Source: Anaerolineales bacterium
GTDB lineage: Bacteria; Chloroflexota; Anaerolineae; Anaerolineales; Villigracilaceae
Assembly: GCA_023382595.1 (NCBI GenBank)
Contig: JAHDWB010000001.1
Coordinates: 868,001-932,000 of the forward strand
DNA length: 64,000 bases
Direction of reading: 5' to 3'
This document shows positions 7,718 to 18,446 of the stretch, piece by piece. The translations under genes and the position numbers were made by a program. The notes under the pieces are model-generated. The model worked only from the letters and a program-made list of their open reading frames with translations, was not told where the DNA came from and did not search any database. Every line of letters begins with the position of its first letter. Position 1 is the first letter of the stretch.

Positions 7718-9862
7718 TTATTTCAAAATCAAGTAACCCAAAATCAAAACAACACCAAGCAAAACGGAAAGCGCATACGAACGCACAAATCCGTTCTGGA
7801 CTTTTCGCACATTATTGGAAAGCCATTGCGTCGCCGTGCCCAGCCAGTTGGCAAAGGCATCGATGCCTTTCTGGTCGGCGTAACGGTCGAGCGCAATATT
7901 GCTCAGCCAGTTATACGTTCCCGCAATAAGCGTGTCGTGGAACCAATCGTGCCAGAAACGCCAGTCGATCACATCCGCCACAAATTGCGAAATCTTCTTG
8001 AACGGTGTAATGATGAGCGCGCCATAGCCTTCATCCACGAACCATTTGTTCTCCATGCCCGTGAAGACCAATCCAAGCGGCTTCTTCAGCGGGTCGGGCT
8101 GGTTCACTTTCAACGGGTTGCGTCCATACAGCAGCCATGAAATAAAAATCGCAAGCAAAGCCAGCACGGTGGAAATTCCAGCCACGCCAAGATCGAAGGG
8201 AGGAAATTCGATGGGACCAAGCGTATATTCCAGCCAGTGACCGAGTTGATGGAAGCCCTTGAACGGAAGGTTCAACGCGCCTCCGACTACGCTGAGAACT
8301 GCCAGCACCATCAGCGGCACGGTCATCACCTTTGGGCTTTCTTCCGCGTGCTTCGCCGCATCCGTGCGCGCCGCGCCGAAGAAGACCATCCAGACCTGCC
8401 TGCCCATGTAGAAGGCGGTCAAGAAAGCGGCGATGCTCAACTGCCAGTAGACGCTGGGATAGTGAAGTTTCGCATCGAGCAGGATTTCATCCTTCGACCA
8501 AAAGCCCGCGAACGGAAAAATGCCCGCCAGCGCCACCGTCCCGATCATGTACAGCCAGAAGGTGGTCGGCATGGTCTTGCGGATACCGCCCATGTTGCGC
8601 ATGTCACCGGGATCGAAGACTTCGCCATGGTCATCGTGACCGTGTTCTTCTTTCTTCTTTCCTTCTTTCTTTTTCGCTTGCCCGTGATCTTCATGATGCG
8701 CATGAGCATGATGTCCGCGCTCGAGACCGAGAATGACAGAACCAGCGGAAAGGAACAAGAGAGCTTTGAAGAAGGCATGGGTGATGAGATGGAACATTCC
8801 TGCCACGTATGCGCCCATTCCCACCGCGGCAACCATGAAGCCGAGCTGCGAAATGGTGGAATATGCCAGCACTTTCTTGATGTCATATTGACCAACGGCG
8901 ATCGTCGCAGCAAAGAGCGCCGTCCCTGCGCCGACCATTGCCACGATGTACTGCGCTTCGGGAACCAGCGAATACAGCGGAGCGGAACGCGCCACAAGGT
9001 ACACGCCAGCCGTCACCATCGTTGCGGCATGGATCAGGGCGGAGACGGGGGTCGGACCTGCCATCGCGTCGGGCAGCCAGATGTAGAGCGGAATCTGCGC
9101 GGATTTGCCCGCCACACCGATCAGCATGAAGAGCGCGATCGCCACGATCACCCACGGCGCGGATGCGGCAACAGCAGGTGCGGCTTTGAAGACCTCGTCA
9201 AATTGGAAGGAGCCGAGATACCAGAACATCAAGAAGCCCGCGAGCAGAAAACCAAAGTCACCGATACGGTTGGTGATGAAGGCTTTCTTGGCTGCATCGG
9301 AGTTCGCCCAGGAGGGACGGGCGAGCGTGTCCATTTCGAACCAGAAGCCGATGAGCAGGAAGGAGCAAAGTCCCACACCCTCCCAGCCGACGAAGAGCAT
9401 TAAGTAGGAGTCGCCGGAGACGAGGATCATCATCGAAGCGATGAACAGGTTCAAGAAAATGAAGAAGCGCGCGAAGCGTCCTTCCTGATGCTTGAAGCGC
9501 ACATCCTCGTGCATGTATCCGATGGCGTAGATGTGAATGAGGGTGCCGACGCCCGAAACGACCAGCATCATGGTGGTCGAAAGCGAATCAACGCGGAAGG
9601 TCCAGTCGAGTTTGAGGGTGCCGATGTGGATCCATTCGGCGAAGGGCACGCTGACCGGAAGCCCGTGATTCGCCCAGACGGAATACGCCAGCAGGGCAGA
9701 GACGACGAACGCCGCGCCCGATGCCGCGCTTGCCACCGTGCCGATCGTCCGTTCGCTGAACTGCCTGCCGAAGACGGCGTTGATCAGCAAGCCGATGACA
9801 GGCGCAAAGACCAGCCAGGGGGCAAGGGAATAAAAGCCTGTAACTGTTTCACTTAAGTGCAT
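7718..9862 (-). CDS. nuoL: NADH-quinone oxidoreductase subunit L
   Basis: Largest antiporter-like subunit of complex I, about 714 residues from the ATG at 9862. Motifs include MLFVGWEGVGLCSFLLIGFW with the conserved glutamate, KSAQIPLYIWLPDAMAGPTPV and YDIKKVLAYSTISQLGFM. The C-terminus has the amphipathic lateral-helix region. I chose 9862 because GGAG lies six bases upstream; ATGs at 9886 and 9883 overlap the nuoK stop but have AAGGG too close. An insert rich in histidine, lysine and glutamate (about 8620-8720) interrupts the usual sequence between membrane segments. Confidence 0.95.
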   Translation of the reverse strand: MHLSETVTGFYSLAPWLVFAPVIGLLINAVFGRQFSERTIGTVASAASGAAFVVSALLAYSVWANHGLPVSVPFAEWIHIGTLKLDWTFRVDSLSTTMMLVVSGVGTLIHIYAIGYMHEDVRFKHQEGRFARFFIFLNLFIASMMILVSGDSYLMLFVGWEGVGLCSFLLIGFWFEMDTLARPSWANSDAAKKAFITNRIGDFGFLLAGFLMFWYLGSFQFDEVFKAAPAVAASAPWVIVAIALFMLIGVAGKSAQIPLYIWLPDAMAGPTPVSALIHAATMVTAGVYLVARSAPLYSLVPEAQYIVAMVGAGTALFAATIAVGQYDIKKVLAYSTISQLGFMVAAVGMGAYVAGMFHLITHAFFKALLFLSAGSVILGLERGHHAHAHHEDHGQAKKKEGKKKEEHGHDDHGEVFDPGDMRNMGGIRKTMPTTFWLYMIGTVALAGIFPFAGFWSKDEILLDAKLHYPSVYWQLSIAAFLTAFYMGRQVWMVFFGAARTDAAKHAEESPKVMTVPLMVLAVLSVVGGALNLPFKGFHQLGHWLEYTLGPIEFPPFDLGVAGISTVLALLAIFISWLLYGRNPLKVNQPDPLKKPLGLVFTGMENKWFVDEGYGALIITPFKKISQFVADVIDWRFWHDWFHDTLIAGTYNWLSNIALDRYADQKGIDAFANWLGTATQWLSNNVRKVQNGFVRSYALSVLLGVVLILGYLILK

Positions 9863-9882
9863 AACATTCTCCGAGAATTCCA

Positions 9883-10184
9883 TCATCCCTTGAGAGAGTT
9901 CACTTCATCAACGTTGATGTTCCGGCGGGATTTGAAGATTTCCACGATCATGGCAAGACCCACCGCCACTTCCGCCGCGGCAACTGCAATGACGAAAAAG
10001 ACGAAGATCTGCCCGCTGAAGGTCTCGTGCATGCTGGCAAACGCCACGAAGGCAAGGTTCGCCGCGTTGAGCATTAACTCGATGGACATGAAGATGATGA
10101 GCGGATTGCGGCGCGTCAGCACGCCCAATGTGCCGATCACAAATAAAACTGCAGATAAAGCAATGTAATAATCAACTTGGACCA

Positions 10185-10185
<1 letters not shown>
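9883..10185 (-). CDS. nuoK: NADH-quinone oxidoreductase subunit K
   Basis: 100-residue, three-helix membrane subunit of complex I. The family signature is complete: [20 protein letters not shown], then [23 protein letters not shown] with the conserved membrane glutamate, then a second glutamate in the [16 protein letters not shown] helix. Both glutamates are on the proposed proton path. Its ATG overlaps the nuoJ stop codon, with GGAGGG nine bases upstream, so translation is coupled. Confidence 0.97.
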
Positions 10186-10709
<524 letters not shown>

Positions 10710-10720
10710 AGGCAGTTTCC

Positions 10721-10757
10721 TGTCATTGCTGCGCCGAAAAGGAAGCCCGCAATGACA
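10721..10757. repeat. Palindromic repeat between nuoI and nuoJ
   Basis: The interval starts TGTCATTGCTGCGCC and ends CCCGCAATGACA, i.e. inverted ends of the same motif family as the repeat at 6130-6173. Confidence 0.7.
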
Positions 10758-10764
10758 AATTTAT

Positions 10765-11286
10765 TTAATCCGTCGGATCTTTCATCTCCGGTACGGAGCG
10801 GGTGAACACATCCGGCTCGACCTTGCGCGGCGTGAGCATCTGCTCGGATGGGACGGGATCCAACAACATATCCTTGGTGTAGATCGCCTGTTTGCGGTCG
10901 GTGAAGGAAAGTTCGTAATTGTCACCCAGCACAATTGCCTCGGTCGGGCAGGCATCCTCGCAGAAACCGCAGTAGATGCAGCGCAGCATGTTGATCTCGT
11001 AGGTGGAGGCATACCGCTCGCCGGGCGAGAAGCGTTTCTCGTCCGTATTTTCGGAGGCTTCCACGAAGATCGCATCGGCGGGACAGGCGGCGGCGCAGAG
11101 CGAACATCCGATGCACTTTTCGAGACCGTTCTCATAGCGCTTCAATTCATGACGCCCACGGAAGCGCGGACGGACGGGGCGCTTCTCTTCGGGATATTGA
11201 TAGGTCACTTGTTTTTCAAAGAGGAACGAGCGCAGGGTTTCGCCCAATCCCTTTGAAAGTTCGATAATGGGATCAAACACGCCCAT
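10765..11286 (-). CDS. nuoI: NADH-quinone oxidoreductase subunit I (2x[4Fe-4S])
   Basis: 173-residue peripheral-arm subunit that carries clusters N6a and N6b. Two ferredoxin motifs are visible: [12 protein letters not shown] and [12 protein letters not shown], each followed by its partner cysteine-proline. The N-terminal amphipathic part anchors it at the membrane junction. The ribosome site GAGGAG lies before the ATG, which overlaps the end of nuoH by 14 bp. Normal length. Confidence 0.97.
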   Translation of the reverse strand: MGVFDPIIELSKGLGETLRSFLFEKQVTYQYPEEKRPVRPRFRGRHELKRYENGLEKCIGCSLCAAACPADAIFVEASENTDEKRFSPGERYASTYEINMLRCIYCGFCEDACPTEAIVLGDNYELSFTDRKQAIYTKDMLLDPVPSEQMLTPRKVEPDVFTRSVPEMKDPTD

Positions 11287-12412
11287 GTGATTTTCTCCTC
11301 AAATCGCGTTCGATGAAAGCCACCGCCACCAGCAAACTGACGATTGACAGGACAGGGATGCTCCAGAAAAAGAGCGGATTATTGAATTCCGCTTCGAGCA
11401 GAATCCCTGCCGCAGTAATAAAGGCAAGTACCAGCGCTAAAGGCAGAAGCACCTTCCAGCCGAACGCCATCAAACGGTCATAGCGGATGCGGGGCCAGGT
11501 GGCACGGATCCAGATCATGAAGAATAACAGGACAACAACCTTCAGGAACAGGTAGATCGGTCCGAGGAACCAGAAGCGGTCAACGCTGAAAATAGTCCCC
11601 TCCAAAAACCAGAACTCGCGATAGCCGCCGAAGAACAGCGTCGCCGCGATCATGGAAATGACGATCATCTTCTGGTATTCCGCCATGAAGAACAGCGCGA
11701 ACTTCATGCCCGAATATTCGGCATGATAACCGGCTGTCAATTCCTGCTCGGCTTCCGGCATGTCGAACGGAGCACGGTTGACCTCGGCAAGCGTCACGAT
11801 CAAAAAGACCAATGCGCCCGCCGGCTGGATCACGGCAAACCACATCCCCCGCTGGGCATCCACGATCTCATTCATGTTCATCGAGTTGCCAAGCAGAATG
11901 GCGATCACCAGGCATAATCCCAGCGAAAGTTCATATGAAATCATTTGCGCCGAGGAACGGATGCCGCCCAGCATGGCATATTTATTATTGCTCGCCCAGC
12001 CCGCCAGCACGATCCCATAGATCGCAATGGAGGCGATGGACGCAATATACAGAATGCCCACGTTCAAGTCGGCGATGTACAGTGTGATCTCGCGCCCGAA
12101 CATGGTGAAAGACGGACCAAGCGGAATCACCGCCGCAATGATCAGGGACGGCACCACAGTCAACACCGGCGCAAGAATAAAAATCGTCTTATATACTTTG
12201 CCCGGCGTCAACTCTTCTTTAAAAATGAGCTTGACCGCATCCGCAATGGGTTGAAGCAAGCCCTGAGGTCCCGCGCGATTCGGACCAATACGAACCTGGA
12301 TCTTCGCCAGCGCGCGGCGCTCGTACAAGGTCAGGTATGCGAAACCTGTCAGCAAAATCAGGCACAACACAAAACCCTTAAGAACCCATTCAAGCCAGAT
12401 CGTCCAGTCCAT
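11273..12412 (-). CDS. nuoH: NADH-quinone oxidoreductase subunit H
   Basis: 379-residue membrane subunit that forms much of the quinone-binding cavity of complex I. Recognised by [24 protein letters not shown] near the N-terminus, the [28 protein letters not shown] acidic loop and the [15 protein letters not shown] motif. Eight or nine hydrophobic segments. The start codon overlaps the nuoG stop codon, so translation is coupled. Confidence 0.97.
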   Translation of the reverse strand: MDWTIWLEWVLKGFVLCLILLTGFAYLTLYERRALAKIQVRIGPNRAGPQGLLQPIADAVKLIFKEELTPGKVYKTIFILAPVLTVVPSLIIAAVIPLGPSFTMFGREITLYIADLNVGILYIASIASIAIYGIVLAGWASNNKYAMLGGIRSSAQMISYELSLGLCLVIAILLGNSMNMNEIVDAQRGMWFAVIQPAGALVFLIVTLAEVNRAPFDMPEAEQELTAGYHAEYSGMKFALFFMAEYQKMIVISMIAATLFFGGYREFWFLEGTIFSVDRFWFLGPIYLFLKVVVLLFFMIWIRATWPRIRYDRLMAFGWKVLLPLALVLAFITAAGILLEAEFNNPLFFWSIPVLSIVSLLVAVAFIERDLRRKSHGRV

Positions 12413-14877
12413 TATTTCACCTTCCCCAGCGCAGCCACGCGCGCCACAACAGGCTCACGCACCGCAATGCCCATACTGCGCGGCACCAACACCACACCCG
12501 TTGAAACCGTATCGTCGATCTTCACGATCGCTTCCGCATTCGTCCCATTGAACGTGATCTTCGCCAGCGTGCCCGCCTCCACGCCAATTTTCTTCGCCGT
12601 TGATGAATGCAGCGAAATATACGCATCACCGATCCGTTCCCCGAGCAGGTCGGCGGAACTGACCGTCACACCGAAGTCGTATAACTTGTTGACCGGAACA
12701 GCCAGCAATTCCTTTTCTTTCGGACGAAGAGCCGCTTCCTTCCGGACCTTGGAGAAGCGTACCGCTCCCCCAGCCTGAGCCAACGGGGCGAGTTGTACGC
12801 CCAATCCTTGTGTATTCTCGTAGGTCGTGCCGCCATAATACAAGTCGCCGCGCCCGACAATGGGCCACTGACCGTGCGCCTCGGCGAGTTTTTCATAACT
12901 CAATTCGTTGAACGCCTCGATGGAACTGGCAAGAATGTCAAACACCACCGAAGGCGACGAACCTTCCAGAATGACGCCCATCTGCTTTGCGATCATCGAC
13001 GTGATGGCAAAATCAGGTTTGCTGTCACCCTTCGCAGGAACAGCCGCGTAAAAACGCTGTACACGCCGTTCGCCTGAGACATATGTCCCTTCGCGCTCGG
13101 TAAATGCCTGTGCCGGTAGAACCACATCCGCAATTTCAGTGGTGGCGGTCTCAAGCAATTCCTGCACCGCTACGAACTTCGCACCACTCAAAGCTTTTGC
13201 CAGCGCCGGGCTATCCCCGACCGGGTCTGCGCCTACAACATAAACCGCCTTGCCCTTAAGCGCCTTTACCAAATCCGCTTCGGGTTGGAAGCCCATCTCG
13301 AAAGCGCCCTGGTCATTGGCACGCTGCCACACGCCGATCAAACCGCTGTTGGGGCGTCCAACATGATCGGTTTCTTTCAAAAGAGTGGCGCAGGCGGAAG
13401 CCAGTGCAGATGTACCAGTCACGCCCAAACCTTCACTTCCAAAGAATACAACTGCGTTCCTGGCTTTGGCAAATTCATCGGCGATCTTGCCTTTTTTGGC
13501 AACATCGTTGACGGTCTTCATTTCATCGCCATAGGCATAGCGGATGGTGTACTTCGCAAAGCGGTCCAGCTTGGTCTGGCGCGGGTTGGCAACAATCAAG
13601 GTCGCGCCGCGGTCTGCGGCTTGCTTGACGCGCAGCCACCAGATCGGCGCTTCTTCATATAGATCCGAGGCGACCACGAGAATGGCATCCCCTGCGCCCA
13701 TCGTGCCAATATTTGTGCCGGCGCCGACGCCCACCAATTGGGTCAACTCGCCGCCGCCCATTTCGGAATACAGGATGGCTGTTCCACCCGCCGTATCCGC
13801 CAGCGACTTGAGATTGAAGAGGTCTTCATTGGCAAGCCGGCCGGAAGCCAGTACCACAAAATCCTTCTTTGCCTTGGAGAAATTCTCCGCGGCAAGTTTG
13901 GTCGCCGCATCCCAGGAGGCGCGCGCCAACTTATCTTCCTTGCGGATCATGGGACGGGTCAGGCGTTTCTTACCTTCGGTATAGTGATAGGCAAAGCGTC
14001 CCTTGTCGCACAGCCAGATCTCGTTGACTTCCTCGTTCTGGCGCGGCATGACACGCTTCACCACAATGTCGCCGCCAGCCTTGGCTTCGCGGCGGGTATT
14101 GAGCGTGGTGTTGCATCCCACCGGACATTGCGTACAAATGGATGCTTCCGCCTTCAACTCCCATGGGCGGGCACCAAAGCGGAAGTCTGCGGTGGTTAAT
14201 GCGCCAACGGGGCAGATATCGGTGGTGTTGCCGGAGAAAACCGAATCGAAACCGGGGTCGGAGATGGAAATGATCTGGGTTCCGCGTCCGCGGTCATCGA
14301 AGCCGAGCACGGCTTCGCCCGCAATCTCATCCTGAAAACGGATGCAGCGCGCACATTGGATGCAGCGTTCGCGGTCGAGCCAGATCAATTCGCCCAGCGG
14401 AATCTGTTTGTCGAGGTGCAATTTCTCGTCGTAGATAAAGCGGCTTTTCCCCGGACCAAACCCCATGGTCAGGTTTTGAAGCGGACATTCACCGCCCTTG
14501 TCACAGATCGGGCAATCCAGCGGGTGGGACGTCAGCAGGAATTCGACCGTTCCCTTTTGTCCGTCGGTTGCCTTTTCGGAGGTGGTCATCACCACCATGC
14601 CTTCGGAAACGCGGTTGGTGCAGGCGGTTTCGAGTTTGGGCATGAACTGGATCTTGGGGAGACCGTTCTCCATCACCACCTGACCGGTGTTGCGGTCGAG
14701 CATGGGTCTGCCGATCTCGACCAGACACATGCGGCACATGCCGACCGGCTCCAGTTTGGGATGATGGCAGAAAACGGGGATGTCGATGCCCGCCATCTTT
14801 GCCGCATCCACGACCAGCGTGCCATCAGGTACGGTCACCTGTATTCCATCGATTGTTAGTGTGACTTGTTTGCTCAT
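12412..14877 (-). CDS. nuoG: NADH-quinone oxidoreductase subunit G
   Basis: About 821 residues; the large Fe-S subunit of the peripheral arm. The N-terminal [2Fe-2S] domain shows CHHPKLEPVGMCRMC; then CPICDKGGECPLQ, the ECIQCARC-type [4Fe-4S] motif in RERCIQCARCIRF, and the CTQCPVGC motif before a molybdopterin-oxidoreductase-like domain. I chose the ATG at 14877, which has GGAG five bases upstream and starts at MSKQVTLTIDG; an ATG 36 bases earlier lies in repeat DNA. The molybdopterin domain is structural in this family. Length is usual for bacterial NuoG. Confidence 0.95.
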   Translation of the reverse strand: MSKQVTLTIDGIQVTVPDGTLVVDAAKMAGIDIPVFCHHPKLEPVGMCRMCLVEIGRPMLDRNTGQVVMENGLPKIQFMPKLETACTNRVSEGMVVMTTSEKATDGQKGTVEFLLTSHPLDCPICDKGGECPLQNLTMGFGPGKSRFIYDEKLHLDKQIPLGELIWLDRERCIQCARCIRFQDEIAGEAVLGFDDRGRGTQIISISDPGFDSVFSGNTTDICPVGALTTADFRFGARPWELKAEASICTQCPVGCNTTLNTRREAKAGGDIVVKRVMPRQNEEVNEIWLCDKGRFAYHYTEGKKRLTRPMIRKEDKLARASWDAATKLAAENFSKAKKDFVVLASGRLANEDLFNLKSLADTAGGTAILYSEMGGGELTQLVGVGAGTNIGTMGAGDAILVVASDLYEEAPIWWLRVKQAADRGATLIVANPRQTKLDRFAKYTIRYAYGDEMKTVNDVAKKGKIADEFAKARNAVVFFGSEGLGVTGTSALASACATLLKETDHVGRPNSGLIGVWQRANDQGAFEMGFQPEADLVKALKGKAVYVVGADPVGDSPALAKALSGAKFVAVQELLETATTEIADVVLPAQAFTEREGTYVSGERRVQRFYAAVPAKGDSKPDFAITSMIAKQMGVILEGSSPSVVFDILASSIEAFNELSYEKLAEAHGQWPIVGRGDLYYGGTTYENTQGLGVQLAPLAQAGGAVRFSKVRKEAALRPKEKELLAVPVNKLYDFGVTVSSADLLGERIGDAYISLHSSTAKKIGVEAGTLAKITFNGTNAEAIVKIDDTVSTGVVLVPRSMGIAVREPVVARVAALGKVK

Positions 14878-14891
14878 TAAGTCTCCGGAAA

Positions 14892-14939
14892 AACGATACT
14901 CGTTATTCGTCATGCGAATATCCGGTATCGAATATCGTC
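14892..14939. repeat. Inverted repeat of cgatattcg type between nuoF and nuoG
   Basis: The gap between nuoF and nuoG contains CGATACTCG and ATTCG near its left end and GCGAATATCC followed by CGAATATCG at its right end, giving several inverted CGATATTCG-like words. Similar words occur in the glyQS linker at 25752-25798. Confidence 0.6.
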
Positions 14940-16187
14940 TTACGCTTTTACCGCTTTCTTGAAGTCCTGCGGGAACCGTTCAATGCCGGTCACCACCGCC
15001 ATGGTGGAGAATTCGCCCAGCGCGCACAGGCATTTGCCCTGCATCTGTTTGGCAACGTTCAGCAGGAGATCAACATCACCGGTCGAGCCGCCGCCGGAAT
15101 GAATGCGCTCGGTGAGATGCCGCATCCAATAGTTGCCTTCGCGGCAGGGAGTACATTTGCCACAAGATTCGTGCTTGAAGAAATGGATGGTCTTATTGAT
15201 CACCCAGTCAATATCCACGGTGTCATCCAGCACGATCACGGATGCGGATCCAAGATCGCCGCCGATCGTGCGGACAGAGGCGTAGTCCATGGGCGTATCC
15301 AGCACCTTGTCATCCACGACGATAAGCGAGGAGGATGCCCCAGCAGGCATGATCGCCTTGACAGACCTGCCATCCTGAATGCCCATGCCATGTTCGTAGA
15401 TCAAGTGACGGAAGGTCGCGCCAAAGGGCAATTCATAATTACCAGGCTTGCGCACACGCCCCGAAAGCGAGAAGATCTTTACGCCTGCGCTGTCGGCGGT
15501 GCCAATGCTTTTGTACCAGTCCGCGCCGTTGGTAAGGATGGGCGGCACATTAGTGAAGGTTTCAACGTTATTGATGATGGTCGGCTTGCCGTACAGACCG
15601 TATGAAGGCGGGAAGGGCGGACGCACACGAGGCTGTCCACGTTTGCCTTCGAGCGATTCAAGCAGGGCGGTCTCCTCACCGCAGATGTAGGCACCCGCGC
15701 CAAGATGAGTGTAAATCTTCAGCGAATAATCGGTGCCGAAGAGATTGTCACCGAGGAAGCCCGCTTCTTCCATTTCCGCGATCTTCTCATCGAGGAAGGC
15801 GGCAACCTGCCAAAACTCGCCGCGCAGATAGATATATGCCACATTCGCGCTGACGGCGTAACAAGCGAGAGCGAGTCCCTCCAGGAATTGGAAGGGATTC
15901 TCCTCCATGATCTCGCGGTCTTTGAACGTACCCGGCTCAGACTCGTCCGCATTTGCCACCACATAGTGGGGCCAGTTCTTGTTGTCGATGAACGACCACT
16001 TCATACCGGTGGGGAAGCCCGCACCGCCGCGTCCGCGCAGACCGGAGTTCTTGACCACTTCGGTCACATCGGTCGGCTTCATTTTGGTCACGGCTTTTTT
16101 TAATGCCGCGAACCCGCCGTTCTTTTTATAGACATTGAGATTTTTGATATCAGGGATGTCGCGATGGCGCAAAAGGATGTGTTCCAT
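14940..16187 (-). CDS. nuoF: NADH-quinone oxidoreductase subunit F (NADH/FMN binding)
   Basis: 415-residue flavoprotein subunit that binds NADH, FMN and cluster N3. The NADH/FMN glycine-rich loop GLRGRGGAGFPTGMKWSF and the acidic NADESEPGTFKDRE are present, as are GAGAYICGEETALLESLEG and the cluster motif ESCGKCTPCREG with a fourth cysteine in GKCLCALGEF. Normal length. It overlaps the nuoE stop codon by one base and is 62 bp from nuoG. Confidence 0.98.
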   Translation of the reverse strand: MEHILLRHRDIPDIKNLNVYKKNGGFAALKKAVTKMKPTDVTEVVKNSGLRGRGGAGFPTGMKWSFIDNKNWPHYVVANADESEPGTFKDREIMEENPFQFLEGLALACYAVSANVAYIYLRGEFWQVAAFLDEKIAEMEEAGFLGDNLFGTDYSLKIYTHLGAGAYICGEETALLESLEGKRGQPRVRPPFPPSYGLYGKPTIINNVETFTNVPPILTNGADWYKSIGTADSAGVKIFSLSGRVRKPGNYELPFGATFRHLIYEHGMGIQDGRSVKAIMPAGASSSLIVVDDKVLDTPMDYASVRTIGGDLGSASVIVLDDTVDIDWVINKTIHFFKHESCGKCTPCREGNYWMRHLTERIHSGGGSTGDVDLLLNVAKQMQGKCLCALGEFSTMAVVTGIERFPQDFKKAVKA

Positions 16188-16693
16188 TATTTCTCCTCCC
16201 CATTGCCGCGTTTCAGCGCATCGATAAGTTCCATTGTGCGGTCCACCGTCATATATTCGTGATATTTAATGCCATCCGGTCCCTGCGTTTGGAACATGGG
16301 CGCACGGTCGCATGCGGCGAGACACATGACCGCTTCGAGCGTGACCAGCCCGTCTTCCGTCGTTTCTCCGACCTTGACGCCAAGATTGGAACACAGGTTA
16401 TCGAGGAATTCGTCCGCGCCGCGCAGGGCACAGGGCAAATCAGTGCAGATTTGCATGCGATATTTGCCTGCTTTTTTATCATGATATAGGGTGTAGAACC
16501 CAATAATGGAGGCGACGTCCGTTTCGGTAATGTCCAGGATCTGGGCAATGTCCTTCATCGCATCTTTCGTGACGTACCCTTCCTCGCGCTGGGCGAGATA
16601 AAGAAGAGGCATGACCGCCGAGCGTTTGTGCTCAGGCGGGTATTTCGAAAGGATCTGTTTTACTTCCTTCGGGTGGGTTTTCTCAAGACTCAT
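16187..16693 (-). CDS. nuoE: NADH-quinone oxidoreductase subunit E ([2Fe-2S])
   Basis: 168-residue thioredoxin-fold subunit carrying cluster N1a. The four cluster cysteines are in CTDLPC and CLAACDRAPMF. The N-terminal helical segment (YPPEHKRSAVMPLLYLAQREEGYV) is typical. The gene overlaps both neighbours by a few bases, so it is translationally coupled to nuoD and nuoF. Confidence 0.97.
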   Translation of the reverse strand: MSLEKTHPKEVKQILSKYPPEHKRSAVMPLLYLAQREEGYVTKDAMKDIAQILDITETDVASIIGFYTLYHDKKAGKYRMQICTDLPCALRGADEFLDNLCSNLGVKVGETTEDGLVTLEAVMCLAACDRAPMFQTQGPDGIKYHEYMTVDRTMELIDALKRGNGEEK

Positions 16694-17919
16694 CGGTCAA
16701 TATCTCCGAGGACGATGTCAGTGGAGGCGAGTACCGCGACGAGGTCCGCCACCAAAAGTCCCTTGACCATTTCCGAAAGCACGGCAAGATTGTCAAAGGA
16801 CGGTGTTCTCATATGAACGCGGCGAGGTTTGGGTCCGCCATCACCTGCGAGCAGGACGCCCAGTTCACCGCGCGGGGATTCAATAGCACAGTAAATATCC
16901 GCGTCCGGGGCGGGGAAACCTTCCGTCCACAACTTGAAGTGATGGATAAGCGCTTCCATGCTCACGCCGATCTCTGAACGCGGCGGCGTGACGAACTTGC
17001 GGTTATCCGAGCGGACGGGTCCCATCGGCAGTTTGTTCAACGCCTGTTCAATGATCTTCAGCGTTTCGCGCAATTCTTCAATGCGAACAAGATAGCGCGC
17101 ATACGTGTCTCCCTCCGTGCGCACAGGGACGTTAAAGTCGTATTGTTCATAGCCCATGTACGGGCGGACTTTTCGCAGATCCCAGTCCACGCCCGAAGCG
17201 CGAAGCATCGGACCGGTGACGCCATAGGACAGGGCGGTTTCCTTACTCAGGTAGCCGATATCCACCATACGGTCAATGAAGAGCGGGTTTTTCGTCAACA
17301 GGCGTTCGTATTCATCGATGCGTTTGGGGAAGATCTTAAGAAAATCACGCACAGCGGTTTCGAACTCCACCGGCACATCGCGCCAGACTCCGCCGGGGCG
17401 GATGTAGGTCGTCATCATGCGCTGACCGGAGACCAGTTCGAAGATATCGAGTATCTGTTCGCGTTCGCGGAAACAATAGAGGAACATGGACATCGCAGCG
17501 AGGTCCAAGCCTGAGGTGCCGAGCCAGACCAAATGGGATGCGATGCGTTGGAGTTCCACCAGGATCACGCGTAATGCCTGTGCGCGGGGCGGCACATCCA
17601 GATCCACCAGTTTTTCCACCGCCATACAGTAGGCAAGATTGTTGCCCATCGTGTTCATGTAATCAAGGCGGTCGGTCATTACTTCGGCTTTTTGGAAGGT
17701 CTTGGCTTCCATGTTCTTCTCGATGCCGGTGTGCAAAAAGCCGATATCGGGGATGCAGTTGACGATCACCTCGCCGTCCAGTTCCAGCAACAGACGCAGC
17801 ACGCCATGCGTGGACGGATGCTGGGGACCCATGTTCAGGAGCATGGTTTCGCCGGTAAGCGCGCGCTCCGAAACGAGGTGCTTGTATTGATCTATGGTGA
17901 CTTCTTCGATCTGGGTCAT
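16690..17919 (-). CDS. nuoD: NADH-quinone oxidoreductase subunit D
   Basis: 409-residue 49-kDa subunit of complex I, which forms the quinone headgroup site with NuoB. The signature MLLNMGPQHPSTHGVLRLLL with the quinone-site histidine is present, as are RIASHLVWLG and the C-terminal ESPRGELGVLLAGDGGPKPRR and DIVLGDIDR. Normal length. It starts two bases after the nuoC stop. Confidence 0.98.
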   Translation of the reverse strand: MTQIEEVTIDQYKHLVSERALTGETMLLNMGPQHPSTHGVLRLLLELDGEVIVNCIPDIGFLHTGIEKNMEAKTFQKAEVMTDRLDYMNTMGNNLAYCMAVEKLVDLDVPPRAQALRVILVELQRIASHLVWLGTSGLDLAAMSMFLYCFREREQILDIFELVSGQRMMTTYIRPGGVWRDVPVEFETAVRDFLKIFPKRIDEYERLLTKNPLFIDRMVDIGYLSKETALSYGVTGPMLRASGVDWDLRKVRPYMGYEQYDFNVPVRTEGDTYARYLVRIEELRETLKIIEQALNKLPMGPVRSDNRKFVTPPRSEIGVSMEALIHHFKLWTEGFPAPDADIYCAIESPRGELGVLLAGDGGPKPRRVHMRTPSFDNLAVLSEMVKGLLVADLVAVLASTDIVLGDIDR

Positions 17920-17921
17920 GG

Positions 17922-18434
17922 TTATTCCTTTGCGTACGGCTTGCGCAGGTCGATCTCATCAAAGTTGAAGGTGAACTGCGGTTCTTCGTAGCCGAGCGGA
18001 AAGTCCCTGCGCAAAGGATGCCCTTCCGTATCATCAGGCATCAAAATGCGGCGCGGATCGGGATGCCCGTCCACTTCGATACCAAACATGTCGAACAGTT
18101 CACGCTCGCGCCAGATTGCCATCTTGAAAACGCGCGTCACCGTCGGGACCTTGAGGCTGTCTCCGTTTAAAGGAACCCGCAACTGCAGGGACAGATTCTG
18201 CGAGAGCGATGTCAATTGATAGATGACGTGAAAACGCGGCGAGGTCTGCGGGTAATAATCCACCGCCGTCAGCACCGAGAGCAATTCAAAGGAATGTTCG
18301 TCGCGCATAAGGGTGAGCGCATCCACGATCTGCTCAGATTTGAGGAAGCAATGCACTTCGCCGCGGAATTCATCCACCGTTACGCTGAACTTTTCCTGCA
18401 ATGCCTTTACGATTGGTTCGAGTTTTTTTTCCAT
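17922..18434 (-). CDS. nuoC: NADH-quinone oxidoreductase subunit C
   Basis: 170-residue 30-kDa subunit of the complex I peripheral arm. Family motifs are seen: FHVIYQLTSL, TRVFKMAIWRERELFDMFGIEVDGHPDPRRILMPDDTEGHPLRRDFP. The chosen ATG at 18434 begins MEKKLEP. A longer frame begins inside the repeat DNA upstream and adds an unconserved 20 residues. NuoC and NuoD are separate genes here, not fused. Confidence 0.94.
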   Translation of the reverse strand: MEKKLEPIVKALQEKFSVTVDEFRGEVHCFLKSEQIVDALTLMRDEHSFELLSVLTAVDYYPQTSPRFHVIYQLTSLSQNLSLQLRVPLNGDSLKVPTVTRVFKMAIWRERELFDMFGIEVDGHPDPRRILMPDDTEGHPLRRDFPLGYEEPQFTFNFDEIDLRKPYAKE

Positions 18435-18446
18435 AGTCTTCACCAG

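Noticed and set aside
6600-9403. Long plus-strand open frames opposite nuoM and nuoL (about 380 residues each)
   Set aside because: They lie antisense to well-conserved membrane subunits, are rich in Arg/His/Asp/Gln as antisense shadows are, and show no family motif.
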